Source: Paraspadella gotoi
Taxonomy: Eukaryota; Chaetognatha
Assembly (NCBI GenBank): GCA_051294375.1
Contig: CM119263.1
Coordinates: forward strand, 22,284,833-22,348,832
Direction of reading: 5' to 3'
Length of the DNA stretch: 64,000 bases
A program made the position numbers and the translations under genes. Positions 61,868-64,000 of the stretch are shown in pieces. Below the pieces are notes generated by a model. The model saw only the letters and a program-made list of their open reading frames with translations. It did not search any database and was not told the origin of the DNA. Numbering within the stretch: the stretch's first letter is position 1; each line of letters opens with the position of its first letter.

Positions 61868-63780
61868 GTTCAACGATAAATTTTGTTAAATATCTCCTAT
61901 TTTGTACATTCAATATTAACAATATTTACATGAACGGAAAGAATTTTGAATTATTTTTTTATCGGTACCTATTTTTTTTTAAACTTAAGCTGTTTTGCTG
62001 GATAAATTTACCTGAAAACACGTCTGGTTCGTTTCGTCAGAACGAGTACAATCGCATTTGACATTATTAGAAGTAAATAAGGAAATTTGGCTTTAATAAC
62101 ACATAAATTTTAACTTATAATTAAATACTCGCTTGTATACTTCCTTTGACTGTTATAGACTAATAAGTATTATTTATAATATAACCTGATGAACAATTAA
62201 AAGTGATTTTTTTCGCATTCGTCTAACAAAGAAATGATTCGTTTTGACTCTCTTCATTGAGGTTGGGCTTCAGAATCCTAAGCTAGCATTTAGCGTGTAT
62301 GAGGAGGATAACAGATATGGGTTCAGATAGTTTTATTCTAGAAGTGATAAAAGGACATTAACCTTTTTTAAAAAAAATATCAGCTTTATTCATGAATAGT
62401 AAATAATTATCGCAACTATTAATATTAGGTTCTATAAAAGGAAAAATCATAGCCTTTCGATATTCTTTTAGAAACGAAAAAAGCTCGTTCTAAATTGCAA
62501 GTTCGATGAACTTAAATTATTTTGTTCTATACGTATAAACACTAAGTTATGTTACTTTTTGACACAAGTTATGTTAGTATGACACTTTTTTTTAAATAAA
62601 GAGTGTCTCTATCACTTTTAAGAACTGCTGACTAGCTTTGCTAAATGTTAGTTCGCTGTATATAATTTTTTTATAGTTGATATCAGTTTTGTAAACGCGA
62701 GTTTTACCTCGAAGCTATTCTTATTACATTAAATCTTGAGATACACTTTTTAATATGCGCCTAATATATATATAAATTTATACATAATATAATATTTTTT
62801 GAAAATAATATTTACTTCGATTGTCGAATAATAGGGTCACCATCGATTTTGTTAAAAATATAGCATTATGTAATATGAGTTAGTTTAATCCAAAGGCCGG
62901 TTGGATGATAATGAGAATAAGACAGATCAAGGAAAAAATGTGTAAGGCGGTGGCGGGAAAGAGAGTAAGTGAGAAAAGAAAGAAAGAAAGAAAAGCAAAA
63001 GAATGAAAGGGAGAATGGAATTAGAACGTATGTGTGTATAAGAAAGAAAAAAACATAATAATAGATATCTACTATGAAATTAAATTCAAAAGGGGCGGGG
63101 GTACAAAACTTTAGTCTTGATGTCTACTTTCAAGTAGAAAAAATATTTTTTATAAAAAGTTCAATATATTTTTTGCTAACAAAATTACTATATTACTATA
63201 AAATGATAACAATTTTTTTAATAAATCATTGATTATTTTGATGGATTCTGATAGAGGACAAAAAGTTATAATGAGAAAAAAAAGAAAGGAAGAAAGAAAG
63301 AAAGAATGAATGAAAGGAAAAAAAATAGTTGAGAAAGCAAAAACATGGAGAGATGAATTACCTTTACCTTTATTCTCCGCGAAAGGCGTTTCCATATAAG
63401 TAATTTCACTTATTGACTTAGTTGATTACACTTTTCGACTTCTGTGTTTACTAGTTACTAATTACTAGTTAAGGGAAAAACCTAATTTATATTAAATTGG
63501 TACAACCAATATAAAAATTATCCATTCATTTAATAAATAAACTATCTAGCCCCTGACATTTACGTCGTAAACAGCTCCATTTCTAATCAGTCCTAATAAT
63601 CTTACTTATCTACAATGTAGACTAGGATAAATAAGACAAGATGAATAACACTAACAGGAACATAATTTCGGTCGCGGGAAACGAGGCAGTAATTGTTATG
63701 TTCCCCGCCAACGAATTTCTTTAACGCCAACAATCTCGTTAACTTTCCAACTATACTGAACCATCGCGTCCATCGAACCA
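61868..63780. other. Intergenic, AT-rich
   Basis: No gene was seen. The third copy of the dispersed repeat lies at about 63064-63260. A short inverted repeat around 'ttggtacaaccaatataaaa' lies at 63498-63517, and its reverse complement is found near 19539-19558. Confidence 0.5.
63064..63260 (+). repeat. Dispersed repeat, copy 3 (partial)
   Basis: The start, 'atctactatgaaattaaatt' with 'aggggcgggggtacaaaact', and the following 'gtctactttcaagtagaaaa' match copies 1 and 2. The match fades by about 63260. Confidence 0.65.
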
Positions 63781-63795
63781 AGATATTTTAAACCG

Positions 63796-63956
63796 ACCAA
63801 TCAGAGAGAAGTGGCCGTCCCAAAATCGCAGAAAGAAAGAATAGACCAATCAGGATTCGCGATGCAGATGTTTCGGCCAATGAGTATCGAGCCAAAGGCG
63901 TCGAGAGGCCATCGCGATGATTATAATCTCGAGTTGCAGCTCCTCACTCTCATTCA
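63796..63956 (+). promoter_or_regulatory. CCAAT/TATA/cap promoter, probably of a histone gene
   Basis: Three CCAAT elements lie in order: gaCCAATCAGagag at about 63798, gaCCAATCAGg at about 63846 and ggCCAATgag at about 63878. An ATTATAAT box follows at about 63920, and TCATTCA (63950-63956) matches the PyCATTCPu cap site of invertebrate histone genes about 30 bases later. The H1 gene is 2 kb away on the other strand, so the downstream gene, outside this window, is probably another histone. Confidence 0.5.
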
Positions 63957-64000
63957 CTCCGCATCGCCCCTGAAAAGAAGAACCCACTCAGAATTTTTTT

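Noticed and set aside
61691-61873. 61-residue N-terminal extension of histone H1
   Set aside because: It runs through the cap site and TATA-like box, and no H1 has such an Arg-rich leader; the start at 61690 gives the normal tail.

Overview
This is 64 kb of an animal nuclear genome. The genes have many short exons with GT-AG introns, GC-rich coding exons in AT-rich introns, long CT/GA microsatellites, a tRNA-derived SINE and MITE-like elements, and a replication-type histone gene ending in the metazoan histone stem-loop. The families present (a CSPG4-like proteoglycan, a Patched-type transporter, TMEM106, S-adenosylmethionine decarboxylase, a GPCR with a YCAxC ectodomain motif) point to an invertebrate metazoan. 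I cannot name the species. The assembly is imperfect: there are five N runs (12521-12545, 19352-19361, 20419-20686, 21985-22009, 25241-26004), one gap is flanked by a short duplication, and 1-1467 recurs at 11034-12504 with scattered one-base indels.

Layout. 1-12.5 kb: low-complexity DNA around a frameshifted 7TM-receptor locus (about 5.1-8.05 kb). 12.8-13.1 kb: a possible two-exon arginine-rich micro-gene. 13.9-29.3 kb (+): the 3' half of a CSPG4/NG2-like transmembrane proteoglycan, with CSPG repeats, one membrane span and a C-terminal Trp-Val. 30.5-30.8 kb: a GC-rich minus-strand reading frame with one internal stop. 31.4-38.4 kb (+): an 11-exon Patched/SSD transporter of 1379 residues with an Asp/Gly-rich repeat N-terminus and a 23-nt microexon. 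38.7-42.2 kb (-), convergent with it: an eight-exon S-adenosylmethionine decarboxylase proenzyme. 43.8-44.9 kb: two inverted-repeat elements. 45.2-50.3 kb (-): a six-exon TMEM106-family gene whose first intron holds a 120-bp tandem array. 51.6-54.4 kb (-): a two-exon, 889-residue coiled-coil protein with an RFX X-box-like promoter site. 56.5-58.6 kb (-): a three-exon disordered protein with a KVAF motif resembling a PP1-docking site. 61.0-61.9 kb (-): linker histone H1 with H1 box, TATA-like box, cap site and 3' stem-loop. 63.8-64.0 kb: a CCAAT/TATA/cap arrangement that looks like the promoter of another, probably histone, gene just beyond the right edge.

Exon models were built by hand from splice consensus, reading-frame phase and remembered family motifs. 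In the Patched-like, TMEM106, coiled-coil and 56-58 kb models, and in nine exons of the CSPG4 model, every junction keeps phase and the total closes exactly in frame. This is good internal support, but no search or transcript was available. The genes are unrelated neighbours, with no operon or shared pathway apparent except the histone gene and the promoter at the right edge.
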